Made by a program: the position numbers and the translations under genes. This document shows, piece by piece, positions 11,618-24,099 of a stretch of DNA of 64,000 nucleotides (position 1 is the stretch's first letter; the number at the start of each line of letters is the position of its first letter). The stretch lies in contig ML210152.1 in the NCBI GenBank assembly GCA_004369085.1, positions 62,001-126,000 of the forward strand, written 5' to 3'. The DNA is from Coprinopsis marcescibilis (Eukaryota; Basidiomycota; Agaricomycetes; Agaricales; Psathyrellaceae). A model generated the notes under the pieces. The model did not search any database. It worked only from the letters and a program-made list of their open reading frames with translations, and was not told where the DNA came from.

Positions 11618-14600
11618 GGTCTTTTCTGAGCCTAGACTTTCTCTTTTTTCTCATTCTCGGTTTTTTTTTCTCCTTGGCTCGATCTAACATCTGTACTTGT
11701 GGGGTGGGCGGGGGTATTGGTTGGTGATACCGATACTAGTAACTAATGGTCGCTCGCCCTTTCTGTATACACACGTATGTGTTCTCACTCCTTTCGTTAT
11801 CGATAGGGTTATGCTCACCAATGAACGGTCTAGTTTTTTAGGTTTCCATACAATGTGACAGGGATTTAATCCAATGGTGGTTTTTGGGATGCAGCTTCCT
11901 TTGTTGGAAGAGGCCTGGACCTAGGCTCTATCCGTCTCTTTCACAGAATTCGAACACTGCGCTCTGATAACGATTCATAGCAAATGCCAGATGCCAGATA
12001 CCAGATACCAGATGTCAGAAGGATTGTTGTTGTAACCGGGACAATGGTCGTTCGGTCACCGTGTCCGTACATGCTTCAACTCAGCCTGTGTGCGCTTCCT
12101 TGCATCTATCCTGGATTCGAATCCATAGAGTTCATCGATGAGGCCTAAGGACCGCCGGCCCTCATAGGCTCATCAAAGCAACCCTCCAGGCTCCAAAGGG
12201 ACGAGACTACGGTCCGCACGCGTTTTTTTTACTGGGCAGAACCGGACGTTCTAAAACGGTAGATCAAACCTGGAGCCAGCTCTCGCGGTCGATTGCATTG
12301 GCCAAGAACCCACGTCGACGTGGATGATTGAGAGAGAGCGTGGCATGGCATTGCGTTAGTCACGGTGCAGGTTCGCATGGAACTTGGAAGCCTATGGAAG
12401 CCTGTGGAAGCGAGCTATCCTTGACGTGTCCCAGACTCTCCGGCGATTTAACATTCGGGTGGTGGGATTTGGGGATGAGGAAGTTGAGAAGTCGGTTGAG
12501 GTTGGGAGTTGGGTTTGGGATTTGAGGAAGTTCAAGTTGCCGTGGGTGTGAGCTCTGTTGTCCTGGATTGGATGTCCTGTGCTTTGAATCTGTCGGGTGG
12601 CTGGAGCCTTCCGGACGACTGCGTAGTATGTTGGGCCCTTGAAAGACCGGATTTGGGTTCTGCCTTTTGCCTTGTGTGGTTTGTTGTCTGCGTTCTGTGG
12701 CGACTAGGAAATCTTTTACTCTGGGTGCGGATGGTGGCGTTCGGCCTGGGTGTGTTGATGCGTCCACGGAAGGAACTCGGGAGTTCACTAGGACTCATTT
12801 GTTCAAGGAAAAAGAATCCATGCCGGTTAGTCGGGGGTGATGTGTACTGCAAGGTGCATGGGGATTAGTTACCGGCCTTTTCGCCTCCTTTCGCCAGAAA
12901 TTGGTTTCAGAATCGGGGTACATGGAGTTAGTATGAGTCACTGCGTGTACTCTTAAGGTAACTTACTAGATACGCGCGTACTGAATGACTGACTGACTCG
13001 GGTTGACGGCGGCATCGAGTGTTACAGTTAGGGTTAGATTGGCGTTTATGCTGCGACGACTCAGGAAGTTTATGGTGTGCATGGAATTAAAGCGTGAGGC
13101 TGAGGTTGAGCTTATAATTAACAAGTTAGACGGAGGTCTAGTCTAGCCGCTAGAGTTTGGTGGGCGTTCCGAGTCACTGACGGAGGACTCGGACGACGTC
13201 GAACGTTTGTATGACGTGTGTCATTTGCGTTGTAGCCTAGATAGTTAATTGGGGTAACTTAATAGGAGTGGAATTCAAAGGGAAGATTCCGAGTGAATTC
13301 GTTACGGTGGACTCGTGGGGGGACCAGTAGGTTAAGCTCGGGCTATAAACGCCACTACCGATCCAATGCGGCTCCTGTTTCGGTAATCTTGAGCATCACA
13401 TACTCTCTCTCTTGTCCTTTTTAGTGGCGAACCTCCCGGAAATGCGCCTCAGGCCTCGCCTCAGTACCCAGACGAGGAAGCCGCACAATCAATCTGTCGA
13501 CAGTCGATGGAGATTACCGCCAGAGCATTGAAGATTTCCCCCATATCTCCTCTTTGAAGATCCCAAATACGGAGCCCAGGAAATTTAATAGGAGAACCCA
13601 GCTGCGTACGATAAGATTTAATAATTGACAAAAGAAGCTGGTCGAGAACAGATGAGATGTGTTGTGATATGTGGTGGATGTCCATTTCTGCTGTGTTCCA
13701 GACCAGCCTGGGGGAGGCTGAATGATGGGCACGAGGGGGCGGAGCGGGGGGTGATGCTGGGTGATAGACATGAACGGCGTCGGCGGAGGTGCCAGGAGGT
13801 CTAGAGGGGATGGGCCATGGGGAAGTCGCGGTGGAGAATGAAAAGCAAAAATGGAAGGAGCCCGATGCAAACATGGGGCACGTTGCGTATGTCTTTTTGT
13901 TGTGATGATATGGCAAGTGGGTTCCAACTTCCGGAAGAGGGGAAGGGACAAGAAGGTGAGATGAAACGAGGTGAAATTGGAACTTGGGGATGGATGGACG
14001 GAGGCTAGCCTGATATTCGCGACCGCTTTGGAATGTGTGGGTATGAACGCGAGACCGATTGGGGAATTGGGGTAATTAAATCTTTTATAGGGGTGCTTCG
14101 AGAGCTAGTTCCAGAATCGAGAAAGAGGGAAACCAGATAGGTCTGCTAGTAGCCGCTGGGGAGGCCAAGTACTATTAGGGCCAAGGCCCAAGTGTGCTAG
14201 GCGAGCAAAGTAGCGGAGCTGAGCACGCGATCGGCGCGAAAAGTATAGGCGGGCGGCGGGTGTTTCTGCAGGACATTAGAACGGATTGAGATCCATTCAA
14301 TCGAGAGAGTCGAGAAAACTGTTAATAGAGTCAGGCTAGGCTTTATGTCGGAGACGTCCCGGAGACTAGAGATCTCTACTACAGGTTTAGGCAACTGAGA
14401 TAAGCGTGGTGGTCGAGGGCGAGAACGGTCCAAAGGCGACCGTGTCATACTTGCAATCAGTTTATGGACCGGGACCATTAGAATTTATGCCTCGAGTTGA
14501 ACAGAGAGGCAGCAGGACGAAGCAAAAGACATTTAAGGATGCAATGGGAAGCCGAAAAGTGAGAATTATACTCGGGCAAGAGAAGAGCCAGGAGAAGTGG
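11618..14600. other. Long intergenic region, no gene seen
   Basis: Open frames here (for example minus 13461-13951 and 12360-12788) have no recognisable motif. Small features are a degenerate 7-8 bp tandem repeat of CCAGAT units at about 11984-12019, a telomere-like TTAGGGTTAG at 13028-13037, and a 7-bp inverted repeat (CCGAGTC/GACTCGG) near 13169-13192. ATTGG pentamers recur from about 13976 onward and lead into the cluster described next. Confidence 0.45.
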
Positions 14601-14608
14601 CAATTCGG

Positions 14609-14961
14609 ATTGGACCGCGGTCTGGGAGGAGAGCCAATGGGAGAAGGACGAGGACAACCCACAAGAGCCCGTAAGGCCAATAGGGATCGAGGACAACAAA
14701 TCAACATCTTTACGGCGCTAGCGGGCGCAACCAAGTGGCAAGACAACATATGAACGGTCTAGACCGATCCAATAGGAGAATTGGCTAGAATTGGTAAACT
14801 CTTCGGCCAGTAATGGGTGGACGACGGAAGGATATTGCGCTCAAGCACGGATTGGCTGGCAGCAAGCCAATAGGACCTGTATTGAGTGGGTAATGGTTGA
14901 GGCAAAGCAAACGGTAGAGCAGAAGCAAAATGCATTAGATCTCGTATTCGTTTGCTATTGG
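14609..14961. promoter_or_regulatory. Cluster of nine CCAAT boxes upstream of the prolyl hydroxylase gene
   Basis: CCAAT or its complement ATTGG starts at 14609, 14634, 14677, 14769, 14780, 14790, 14851, 14867 and 14957. About 0.7 such pentamers (both strands) would be expected by chance in 353 bp. The start codon of the downstream gene is 239 bp beyond the last one. CCAAT is the site of the Hap/NF-Y complex, which in fungi responds to oxygen, heme and iron. Binding here is inference. Confidence 0.5.
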
Positions 14962-15199
14962 ACAGCTGACCTGAATTATGTCCGATATGCAAGCACGATT
15001 ATGGGATTTCTTCGCTCGTGTTTGATTCCTTGTCTGTATGATGAGAGACTGTCTGGACCAACCGAGCCCAAATCCGTCCAGCCTCGATCAAAAATTTCCC
15101 AACAGCAATACCAATTTATACTCCCCGCCACAATTATTCTCTACTTCTGCCCTCGCTGTCGTCCATATTCCCAACAGTCTTTTCCTCCACCAGCTGCAT

Positions 15200-17363
15200 A
15201 TGGCTCGTACACGAGATCGGTCGCCCTCTGCGGATCCTGGCGATGTTACCCATCTCGCTAAGCGGCTCAAGACCTCCCATGTCGCACCACCACAGACCAC
15301 TGCCTTCCGTACACCATCGACGACCACCAAGAATCAGGACGACGCCCGCAACGATCCCACTGCAAAGTTCGCCAACGCCCTCTTTGATCATAACCATATC
15401 GCTAGACTCCACACTTCATATGACTCAAACCAGCCCTTCAAATATGCAGTCGTCGATAAACTCTTCCAGGAGGAGCTTTTGAAAAAGGTCAAGGACGAGA
15501 TTCTCAGCGAACTCAGCTTTACAGAGAAAGAGACTGACATCTACAAGGTATGTCGTCGTACCAACCTGATCCCTTCGCGATATTGACTCGAAATTTATAT
15601 TCACCCCTCTGTGCATTAGGTCAATCAAACCGGCGACCTTGCCTCCCTGAACTATCTTGCTCCCGATCAGCTATCTCGGCTGCCATCTCTCCTCACCCTC
15701 CGGGACTCTCTCTATTCTCCAAAATTCCGCCAGTTTCTGCGCTCGGTGACAGGATGTGGACCCTTGTCTGGCAAAAAACAGGACATGTCCGTCAACAGCT
15801 ATACCCGCGGTTGCCATCTCTTGAACCATGACGATGTCATCGGTTCGCGCAGAGTCTCATACATCCTCTACCTACCGTTGCCTCACTACCAGATGTGGCA
15901 GAAGGATTGGGGAGGAGCTCTCGAACTCTACCCTGTGAAGCCAGGAAAGGACGGCCAGCTTGAGCCGGAGAGCATCCCGTCAAAAAGCATCCCACCCAGC
16001 TGGAATCAGTTCATCTTCTTCGAAGTTCAGCCTGGCAGGAGTTTCCATTCGGTAGAGGAGGTCGTCGTGGGCGACGGAAGGGAGCGTTTGAGCATCAGCG
16101 GGTGGTTCCATGCTGCCCAGGAAGGCGAAGAGGGCTTTGTGCCTGAGGCACCTTCCGTGGTGAAAAGTTCGCGGGAACAGCTCGTGAGTTTGCTCATTCT
16201 CCTTGCAATCTGCACTTTTCTCATGAATACCAGGCTTCTACTTCAACCGTCTTTACCGAATACCCTGAATCCAGCCAAAGCGTTGTCCCCGAGAAGCTCT
16301 CCGACGACCATGTCGCCTTCCTCTCCGAATTCCTCAACCCCGTCTACCTCCAATCGCGCACCATGAAAGCTCTCGCCAACCGATTTGTCGAAGAGTCTTC
16401 CCTCGAACTCCATTCCTTCCTCTCCAACGAAATCTCAGAAAATCTCGAAACACGACTACGAAACCTCGACCTACGGGACGGACTCGGTGAGGATCGTGCC
16501 GGGAAAATACCTCCTCACAACGCTGGTGCCGAGGACGGATGGGCTGTTCGTGGGCCTCCTCACAAGTGGAGATACTGCCATCTCAAGGCTCGGAAGGAAG
16601 GTGCTCCTGTTCAAGCAGTCGCTCCCAGAGCAGCCAATCCTTCTGCAGACGCTATGATGCGCAGCCTCCAGGAGGAACTTTTCAGCAGCCCCGCTTTCCG
16701 AGCCTGGCTGAGCCTGGTTACGCGGTTGATCCCAATGCGGCATTCAGTGGAGGCGAGACGGTTTAGGCCTGGATTGGATTACTCGTTGGCGACGAGTGAG
16801 GATAGCGAGGCACGGTTGGATGTGGTCCTTGGGCTGACCCCCCGTATTCGTGATCCCGACTCTGATGAGGAGAGCACGGGATACTACCGACAACAACCTG
16901 CTAGTCGAGGTTGGCAATCGGCTGAATGGGGAGGTTGGGAGGTATGCCTTTTTTGCTTATCTGATCTTATTTTTTGCTTCGAATTCTTATCTTGTTCGTT
17001 TATTAGTGCTATATGGCGCCTCATAACGAGGAAGACGACCCTGCTGTCTACCGCTCTAGCGTGCACAAGAAGGCCAAGCCGACCAATGGCCACTCTAACG
17101 GCCACACCAACGGCCACTCAAATGGCGATGTCGATGAAGACGAGGAATCGATGGGTTCGGAAGAGGAGGATGAAGAGGACAGCACCCTCCTCACTGTTCA
17201 ACCTGGCTTCAACCGTCTTCTGCTTGTCCTCCGGGATGAACGTGTGATGCGATTCGTCAAGTACGTTTCGGCTGCTGCTGAAGGATCACGATGGGATGTC
17301 TGCGGCGAATACGAAGTCGGCATGATCCAAGCGGACGACGACGACGACGACGATAGCTCATAA
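15200..17363 (+). CDS. ofd1: Prolyl 3,4-dihydroxylase of the Tpa1/Ofd1 family (Fe(II)/2-oxoglutarate dioxygenase)
   Basis: Four exons (15200-15547, 15620-16183, 16234-16941, 17007-17363) give 658 aa. The enzyme hydroxylates a proline of ribosomal protein S23 (uS12) and in yeasts links oxygen to sterol regulation and translation termination. The N-terminal dioxygenase domain shows the iron ligands H186-x-D188 (LNHDD) and H259 (GRSFHSVEEV), and R272 (RLSISGWFH) as the likely 2-oxoglutarate anchor. The C-terminal domain carries VRGPPHKWRY, AFRAWLSLVTRLIP, ARRFRPGLDY and, across intron 3, EWGGWECYM, all typical of the family. An acidic linker and a poly-Asp end are present. The ATG at 15200 (MARTRDRSPS) was preferred over upstream in-frame codons because the family block begins soon after. 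Confidence 0.93.
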
Positions 17364-19700
17364 GGCCCTACATCTCGACTATAAGCTGCTGGCTTGTCTA
17401 CTGTGTCTTCCCTCCTCTCTCACGATAATTTCGCTACGCCAACTCATGACCTTCGTTTCCATCTTTCCTCGCATGCTCTCTCTCTCATCTCCATCGACAT
17501 CATCTCCGCTCCTCATCGCATACTCTATCTATCTCTATCCTCACACTTGCATCCGACTACTATCATTTTACTATCAGCACACTGGCAGTCCCAACGAAAA
17601 AATGGTTGTCGAAGCCCCGTTTTGGTTTCGGCCCGCCCCAGTCCCAGTCCATCATCTCTCAATATGATTGGCTTGCCCCCCTCGGACTCTCTGACGACGA
17701 TACGAACAGTTTAAACACATCGGTTACATACCTTTTTCCGCTGATAGGTTATAGCTCTTACGTTGACGATTTACGTTTCATACACTCGCTATACTTGCTA
17801 CGACTGTGGTATGGTACCACTCACACTCCACTCCCTCGGACCTTTGGTCTCGCGTTCACCTTCTTGCAACCTTTGCTGCCTCTGGGTTTTATGTTGTTGC
17901 CCGCCTACGGGGTTTTTTATCGCATTTTGCGTTGCATATATGTCATCATGATGTTTCGTCCCACTTACCTACCCAACCTCCCGCCGGTCCTTTGTTTCTT
18001 TCATTCCTCTCATTCTATCTCTTTTTTCCTTTTGTCTATCTGTCTATTTTCTTTTGCAATATGTAGATTATAATCAATCACGAGCGTTTTTCCATTGCAT
18101 GCGGCATCGTTTGTATATTCATAGTACNNNNNNNNNNGTACTCTTCTTACGGTCTTTGTTACTTTTTTAAAGTTTTGTACTTGCAAGTCTTTTGACTCTT
18201 GGTCTCTGGTCGTACTTGCACAATTGATTGTTTAGTTCTTCTTGGGCTGAAGGCAGATGGGGTTATGAGGTGGTTGCCTGTGGGTGTTATCTTGGGGTGT
18301 ATTTTTACTGTTCACTAGAGCCTAGAACGAGTGAGATACGCTTAAGCTTTGAGGTGTCACGGATGCTCGGGCCGTGGGTCATCAAACATACGGGGAGCCA
18401 GGAGGACTTGCGGAGTTCGCGTCGTTGAACGTTGAATCGTTACTACATCTTGGGTCTGTTTCTACTACTTTCCGGAATGAGCAACGAGGAACTGTGAGCT
18501 GATTCGAGTCGTGTCGCTCGTATAATGGTTAATCCAACTCTTCTTCTTCGTGGTCCAGGTCCAGTTCTCCGGTTGTATCATATCCTTGAAAGATGCGACG
18601 CTTGAGGGCGCTACATGACCCCAGGATCTGAGACTCGGAAGGGTAAGGCGAAAGCGAAAGCTTGCCATCCCATTCTTTGGTTTGGAGGGCTCTGATCGAT
18701 GGGTCCTCGAGGACGTGCTCTGGTCTGTGGACAGAGAAACGAAGATATGGGCAAGTTTCTTGGAGTCATGTCGGTCTTGTGATCTGATACATAGTCTGCT
18801 ACTTCTTCAGTGCCAGACGTGAAGTAGCTGAAAGAATAGGAAACGACTGTAGTACGTGAGAGTATATATTGCTCTGCCAGATGCACTTGAGGATGAGCTC
18901 TTGTAGCTGCCAGCGAGAAGGGACCGGGGCAGGCGCAGGGACATCCTGATCAAGATACTTGCAACTTGCAAGCCTTGTTATCCCATAGATTTCGTGTCGC
19001 GTATTGGCCTACCGCGGGCCTCGAGATTATTTGGGAGATTGGACGATCTTGAAACAAGAGCCGGGTGAGCGTATGACTTTTTAATCCTCCTTCAACCACG
19101 TAGAAGAAAGAGTCAAAGGGAATCGATAATCCTGCAGAGTCGCAGAAGTCGTGTTACAGGAGGCTCTTGATCGTGAGCTTGGGGCTTATGCCTCCAACTT
19201 CAAGCTCTAGGGCTGAATCCAGACGAAGAACCCTGAAGAGGACGTGGTTGATCTTATTATTCGTTGTCGTCGTCGCGTCGCCACCGGTGTTGCACGTTGT
19301 CGCTCTGACGTGAGGTGCGAATGTGTCGCGCTTTTTCACATTTTGCAAGTATATGACTTCGAATGTTGGATTCGTGAATTTAACTTCCCCTTTTTTCTAT
19401 ATATAGGTCTGCAATGTCCCAGTTTGGGAGTGACGCAATACTTGATCAGGAAAGGGGCTTGCCGATGTTCTCTCATTATAGTGTGCGATCGAACTGAGTG
19501 AAACTCCTTCCGTTTCCACCTCTTCCGACTTCCTTGCTGTTTGTGGTGTTTCTGGATCGTTTCGATTGAACTGTCTGTGGATATACCTACGAGTGTTAGC
19601 GCTACTCGGAGCTTGGGATTCCTGCACTATACCCTGGACGGCTACTGTCAAGCTATTTCGTCGCAAGACCTCGACATTCAAGAGATAAGCAGCCGCTGAA
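17364..19700. other. Intergenic, no gene seen; contains assembly gap
   Basis: Pyrimidine-rich 3' flank up to about 18100, the N run at 18128-18137, then non-coding sequence. No conserved frame was recognised on either strand. The last ~200 bp are the 5' leader of the membrane-protein gene at 19701. Confidence 0.5.
18128..18137. other. Assembly gap (10 N)
   Basis: Ten consecutive undetermined bases. The size is probably a placeholder, so true distances across this point are not known. Confidence 0.95.
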
Positions 19701-20882
19701 ATGGGGGCTTCCAGGACTGTGCTATTGGTTACGACTTTACTTGGGGTGCTCAAAAACTTTGCTGTGCTGCTTCAGCTGGTCGGGACGTGGAATTCGAGTC
19801 AATGGGAAAGGGAGAGCGAATGGGAAGAGTCGATGGGGGATAGTGTGTGGTGGTGGATTGATAGCCTGAAGCTCCTGCGGTGTCTGCTTGTGCTTTATTT
19901 TGCGATGGACACGGGAGTTTGCGCGCTGGGGTTCTCAGGGATCCTCAAGGTGAGTAAGGCCCTCCCCTATTTTCTGTAAAAATTTAGATTTGGACGCTGA
20001 CTTGGTCATATGATCTTTGTGGCGATCCAAATGTGTGCGCACTCTTTTAACAGAACAACTTGGCATACATTAGATCCTACCGAGATTACTCGATTGTGGA
20101 TACTGCGTTTTCTGGGTCGCTTATTGTGCTTGCCACTTACGGGGCGTTTAGAGGGCAGACGCGCGCGAGTGTGTGCGAACAGATCTCGCAGTACCCTGAG
20201 CTTATGAGGGACATGCTCGAGATGGGATTGAGCATTGAAAATTGCGAACAGGGTATAGAACGTGCGGTGTTATCTCTCCTCGCGATCCTATGTGTCGTAA
20301 TGGCAGTTCGTGTAAGTCCATCATCATGTGTTCAGCAATTTTCTTCTGCACAACTTGCACCTTTCGACTCTGAATCTTTTATACCATCCGACTTGTTGGA
20401 AGGCTGTGAAGATTTACTTTTTTGACTTTGTGATGATCACCGTTTCCAGAGTTTTCGAGAATGCCATGTACTGATGCTGACCTTTTGATCATCTTTCTAC
20501 CCTTTTGCAGCTGTACTTCTTGCTCGCTGTGTGCAAGTATTACTCCCACCTCGATAGACATCAGTACCGCCAGCGTGGTTTGTTCGGGATTGGATATCGG
20601 ACTCTCGGGCCCAACAGCAGTCCACGATCGACGGCAACATTTGGTCACAACTCGACGACCCTGCAGCGAATCTATCTACTTCCGAGACAACCGCAACAAG
20701 GCGATGATAGGGCGGACGTCGTTTACGCGCCCGTACCTCTCGACTCACTCCCCATCCAAATGCAAGTACAGACGATGGAAGCTTGGGTCCACAGACCTAA
20801 TACAATTCTGTCGCCACAAACCTACCATTTCGAACACCTCGGGCGGAGATATCCAGGGCCGAACACGAGTAAATCAGGATGA
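19701..20882 (+). CDS. Four-helix membrane protein, fungal, function unknown
   Basis: Three exons (19701-19949, 20054-20311, 20511-20882) give 292 aa. All junctions have good GT/AG sites and keep phase 0. Hydrophobic helices lie at about residues 5-27, 58-80, 103-120 and 153-182. The soluble segment before the last helix carries LSIENCEQGIE, a pattern I associate with small tetraspan proteins of Agaricomycetes. The C-terminal ~95 residues are hydrophilic and Gln/Pro-rich, presumably cytosolic. No enzymatic motif is visible. An additional upstream exon cannot be excluded, because family members often begin with a short Cys-rich cytosolic segment. Confidence 0.7.
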
Positions 20883-22159
20883 CGCCACCTCGAATCGCTT
20901 GACTATTCACTCCGACGAAGAGATGGCTTCCCGTATTGGTGTCGTTGAATCCAATGACGTGAGCCCGATAGAACTCATTAGCTTAGATCATTCACACTGT
21001 ACCTCGCAATGCCGTACCTTAGGACCGGGCAATGTCCTTGGCTTGCCCTTTCTCGCTTCACCGTCACGAATGACATCGCCGTTTCAATACAATGAATAAA
21101 AATAGCATATTTATGTTGACTGAATGGCCGGTATATCAGGCGGTGGCGGAGGCGCAGCAGAGCTATGTGCGTATGACCCGATCCTTCTGTTAGAAAGGAC
21201 ATTGGGCACACTCAACGCTAAACTAGCTGTGCCTCGTGCAACTATAAGACTTGATGTAGATAATCAATCTCTCAAGTCACATCGAAACTACAAGGCCCTG
21301 AGAGCGGTGCTTCGCAAGTATTCTGTAGCCGCTGTAGGCTGGCATGAATTGTATGGTAGCTTACCCAGGACTTGAGAGAGTGAGCCGAGCTGTGGAACTG
21401 TCAGTACCCAATTGACAAATCATGCATCAAAGTCACAAGAGACCTTCTATTACTCCAGGCCTACCTTTCTCCATTCAAAACGTATTGTTTGTAAGTAGAT
21501 CGGTACAATTAATGCTCCAAGTTCAACCCGGATGAGAAAATGAACCCCGAGCACTGTGCTTCTGGAGACCTTGTTCCGAGTAGGACATAGACATTGAAGC
21601 AGGTTTGTCAATCGGTGGAGACGACCTTATATGTTTGCTACAGGGTCGTTTCCGAGGTTAACCAGCCTGGTTTAGGTGCGATTTGTATGTGTTATCACCG
21701 TGGATAAAACTGTGTAATTGCCGCTCCGCTTAAGGGGCTCTGGGGGTGAGGTGCGTGTTACAATACGGCTACGCTGTGCACAACCAATGCACAACAAACA
21801 CTCGTGCGACTAGCGACGAATTTGGAAGCCTTCTTGCCATTTTGGTTCGATCAATGGAGGCGTACCCTGCGAAAACCTCTGGCTAAAGTGTCTGGTCGCT
21901 TCAGAAACTCAAGAGAAAATACACCAAGTTCCAAATAAGCAGCCAAAATGCGAATCGATAGCTAGATACCGATACAAAGCGTGGTACAATTACATACTAG
22001 GTGTACAACATGTCGCCCTAATGTACAAAATAATACTACAAAAGCGTTAAAGAGCTCGTAAGTGACTCTGATTAGGCCAGTTTCGTCAATGAAACTTCGT
22101 AATAGATCGTCCGTGAATTAAAATCGTATATGAGTGTCGATAGCGAGAGTCCTAGGCAT
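20883..22159. other. Intergenic between convergent genes, no gene seen
   Basis: No conserved frame on either strand. An 83-codon frame at 21124-21375 (+) has no recognisable motif. Confidence 0.5.
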
Positions 22160-24099
22160 TCAGAAGGGTCTGGCGGTTCGTTTCTGAGCGAAAAACATAT
22201 CGTCGGATTTGTCGGCAGGGCGGCAGGTGAGGGGTTCGTTCCAGTTGGGTCTTGGGACCGCACCATGGGTAACTGGCTTACTCGTGTCTGATCGCTTTAC
22301 AATTCCGTGGTCGTATCCCAAGATGTACATCGAAACAATGAGCTTGAGCTCTAGTTTTGCCAGCCTTTGTCCGGCGCACACGCTGCGAGCTTTACGGAAG
22401 AACGTGAGCTTGAATTCAAATATACAGTTAGAGATAGAAGTAAACACTTACCGCCTCCAAAGCCAACATATCCGAGGGGAGTAGATGTAGGCTCAGGCCT
22501 TCCCGGGTTGAAGGTCCATGGATCAGAGTAAATTTCAGGGTCCAGATGGACGTCGCTGAAGGGATACAAGACGTAGGATCCATGAGGAATCAACTTGTTG
22601 TCAATCAGAACGTCAGGGCCTTCGTTCAGTCGCATGGCGATGTGAGGTTGAGCGATGCGAGTAATTTCGCGGATGACGGAGTCGAGCACGGGTGCCTCGC
22701 TCTCCCAAGCTTCAAGGGGAATCGTTGACAAGCGGGTCGAGAGTGGATCTTGCTCTGATGCAGAGGAAGAATGATTTCGCAACAGGGTCTCAATTTCTGT
22801 CACTGCTTTCGCGCGCCACTCGGGATTACCTCCAAGGTAAATTAACATCCAGGACGCTTGAAAGACACAACGTCAGAGAGGTTTTAAATGTCGGTCGGTG
22901 GTATAAGAAATACCTGTTACGCCTGTAGCTCTGGCACCGGCAATTATAAGTCCCATAATAAACTGACAGAAGACAGTTGTAAGCATTAAGCAAGTCAAAG
23001 AAACGTGAGGTTGGAGGCTTACCCCAATAATTGTAAATCTATCGTCTTTAGCGTCTAAGAGCATCTGCAGAGTGTCGTTGTGTCGAATACCGGACCCCTC
23101 TCTCTCGTCAATGGCCTTAGTGATAACGTCGTATACCTGCTTGGCAGCCCAAACTTTCTTGATCATTGCAGGAGAAGGGAATAAGGGGAAGAGGACGGTG
23201 GCGGGAGTTGTCGACTCATCCAGATCGTCGTAAAGCTTCCTCAGGCGTTGGATTAGAGCGTAATCATCAGCCATCCCCTTAGCGGCCAGTGCTCTAACGG
23301 AAGTATGAAATCCGAGCTATTTTGATTGACTGCCCATTAGCCACCCGAAGTCGAAAATTAGAGAAGTTGGGTCCCTACCTCGCAGATCTCATCGAATGGG
23401 TCTATGGTGTCGCGAGAAGACCAGCGGTCCATATGCTGCCTAATGTCTTCCAAGAATTGCGGAATCACTTCGGAGGGCTTCAATTGAATAGCTTGTGGGG
23501 CAATGCTCGTGGACTTACGATCACTAAGCGAAGCATTACGCTGCAAAGCGGTGAGACGCTTCTGAACAGTCGCAAGAACGGTGTGATCGGCATCGCGAAC
23601 TACGGGCAGCTATAGCAACGAAGCGTCAGATGAAAAGAAGTTACGAGGAAGTTCGGGCAAAAGAAGAAGTAGACATACCGAGCCTGAGACAAATTTGAAG
23701 GCCTCCAAGAGGTTGAGCCCTCTGAAGGTAAAGATTGCCTCTCTGGCAGATTCCCCAGAAACTACAGTGACTTTATTCTGTGACGATGTTATTCAGGATG
23801 CGCTTCATAGGAGACCCGAGACGAACCCAAAGGAGATTGAAGCTGTATGCTTGCTGACCGGTCGCATGGAACCCCCAGTTGAGAAAGTCAAACCGGCTGT
23901 GGAAGAACGGCATGATGCTGAGGAATGATAGGCCAGGAACGGCATTGGCCAATGACCCCAGCTTGTAGTTCCTGTATCTCGAAGATACTGAAGAGAAAGC
24001 TACAGCGGCGATGAGAAGACCACCAAGCGGGAGGGCGAAGTTGCGAACGACCAGCGCAACGTCGGCGACCTGGTGCACTCCCATGAGAAATGGCGACAT
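22160..24099 (-). CDS. Cytochrome P450 monooxygenase
   Basis: Seven exons in coding order (23827-24099, 23679-23777, 23379-23609, 23023-23316, 22914-22962, 22452-22856, 22160-22389) give 526 aa, the normal P450 length. An N-terminal membrane anchor lies at about 17-38. The I-helix is in FIMGLIIAGARATGVT (300-315), the K-helix ExxR is E379-I-T-R382, the PERF-like element is FNPGR (431-435), and the heme loop is FGGARSVCAG (448-457) with Cys455 as thiolate ligand, followed by QRLAKLELK. An intron falls inside the heme loop. With the only frame-compatible acceptor the usual Gly at loop position 4 is Ala and the usual basic residue at position 6 is Ser. Overall it resembles the membrane-bound class whose I-helix region reads like FxxGxxxAGxxNSGxxAAW. 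Substrate unknown. Confidence 0.9.

Noticed and set aside
12112..12135. TGGATTCGAATCCA, resembling a tRNA T-arm
   Set aside because: No matching anticodon or D arm upstream; a palindrome by chance.
13461..13951. Two overlapping ~150-codon minus-strand frames
   Set aside because: Pro/His-rich, no recognisable motif, no splice partners; likely chance frames.
20461..21099. 212-codon plus-strand frame
   Set aside because: Covers exon 3 of the membrane protein in a different frame; the spliced frame explains the hydrophobic helix.
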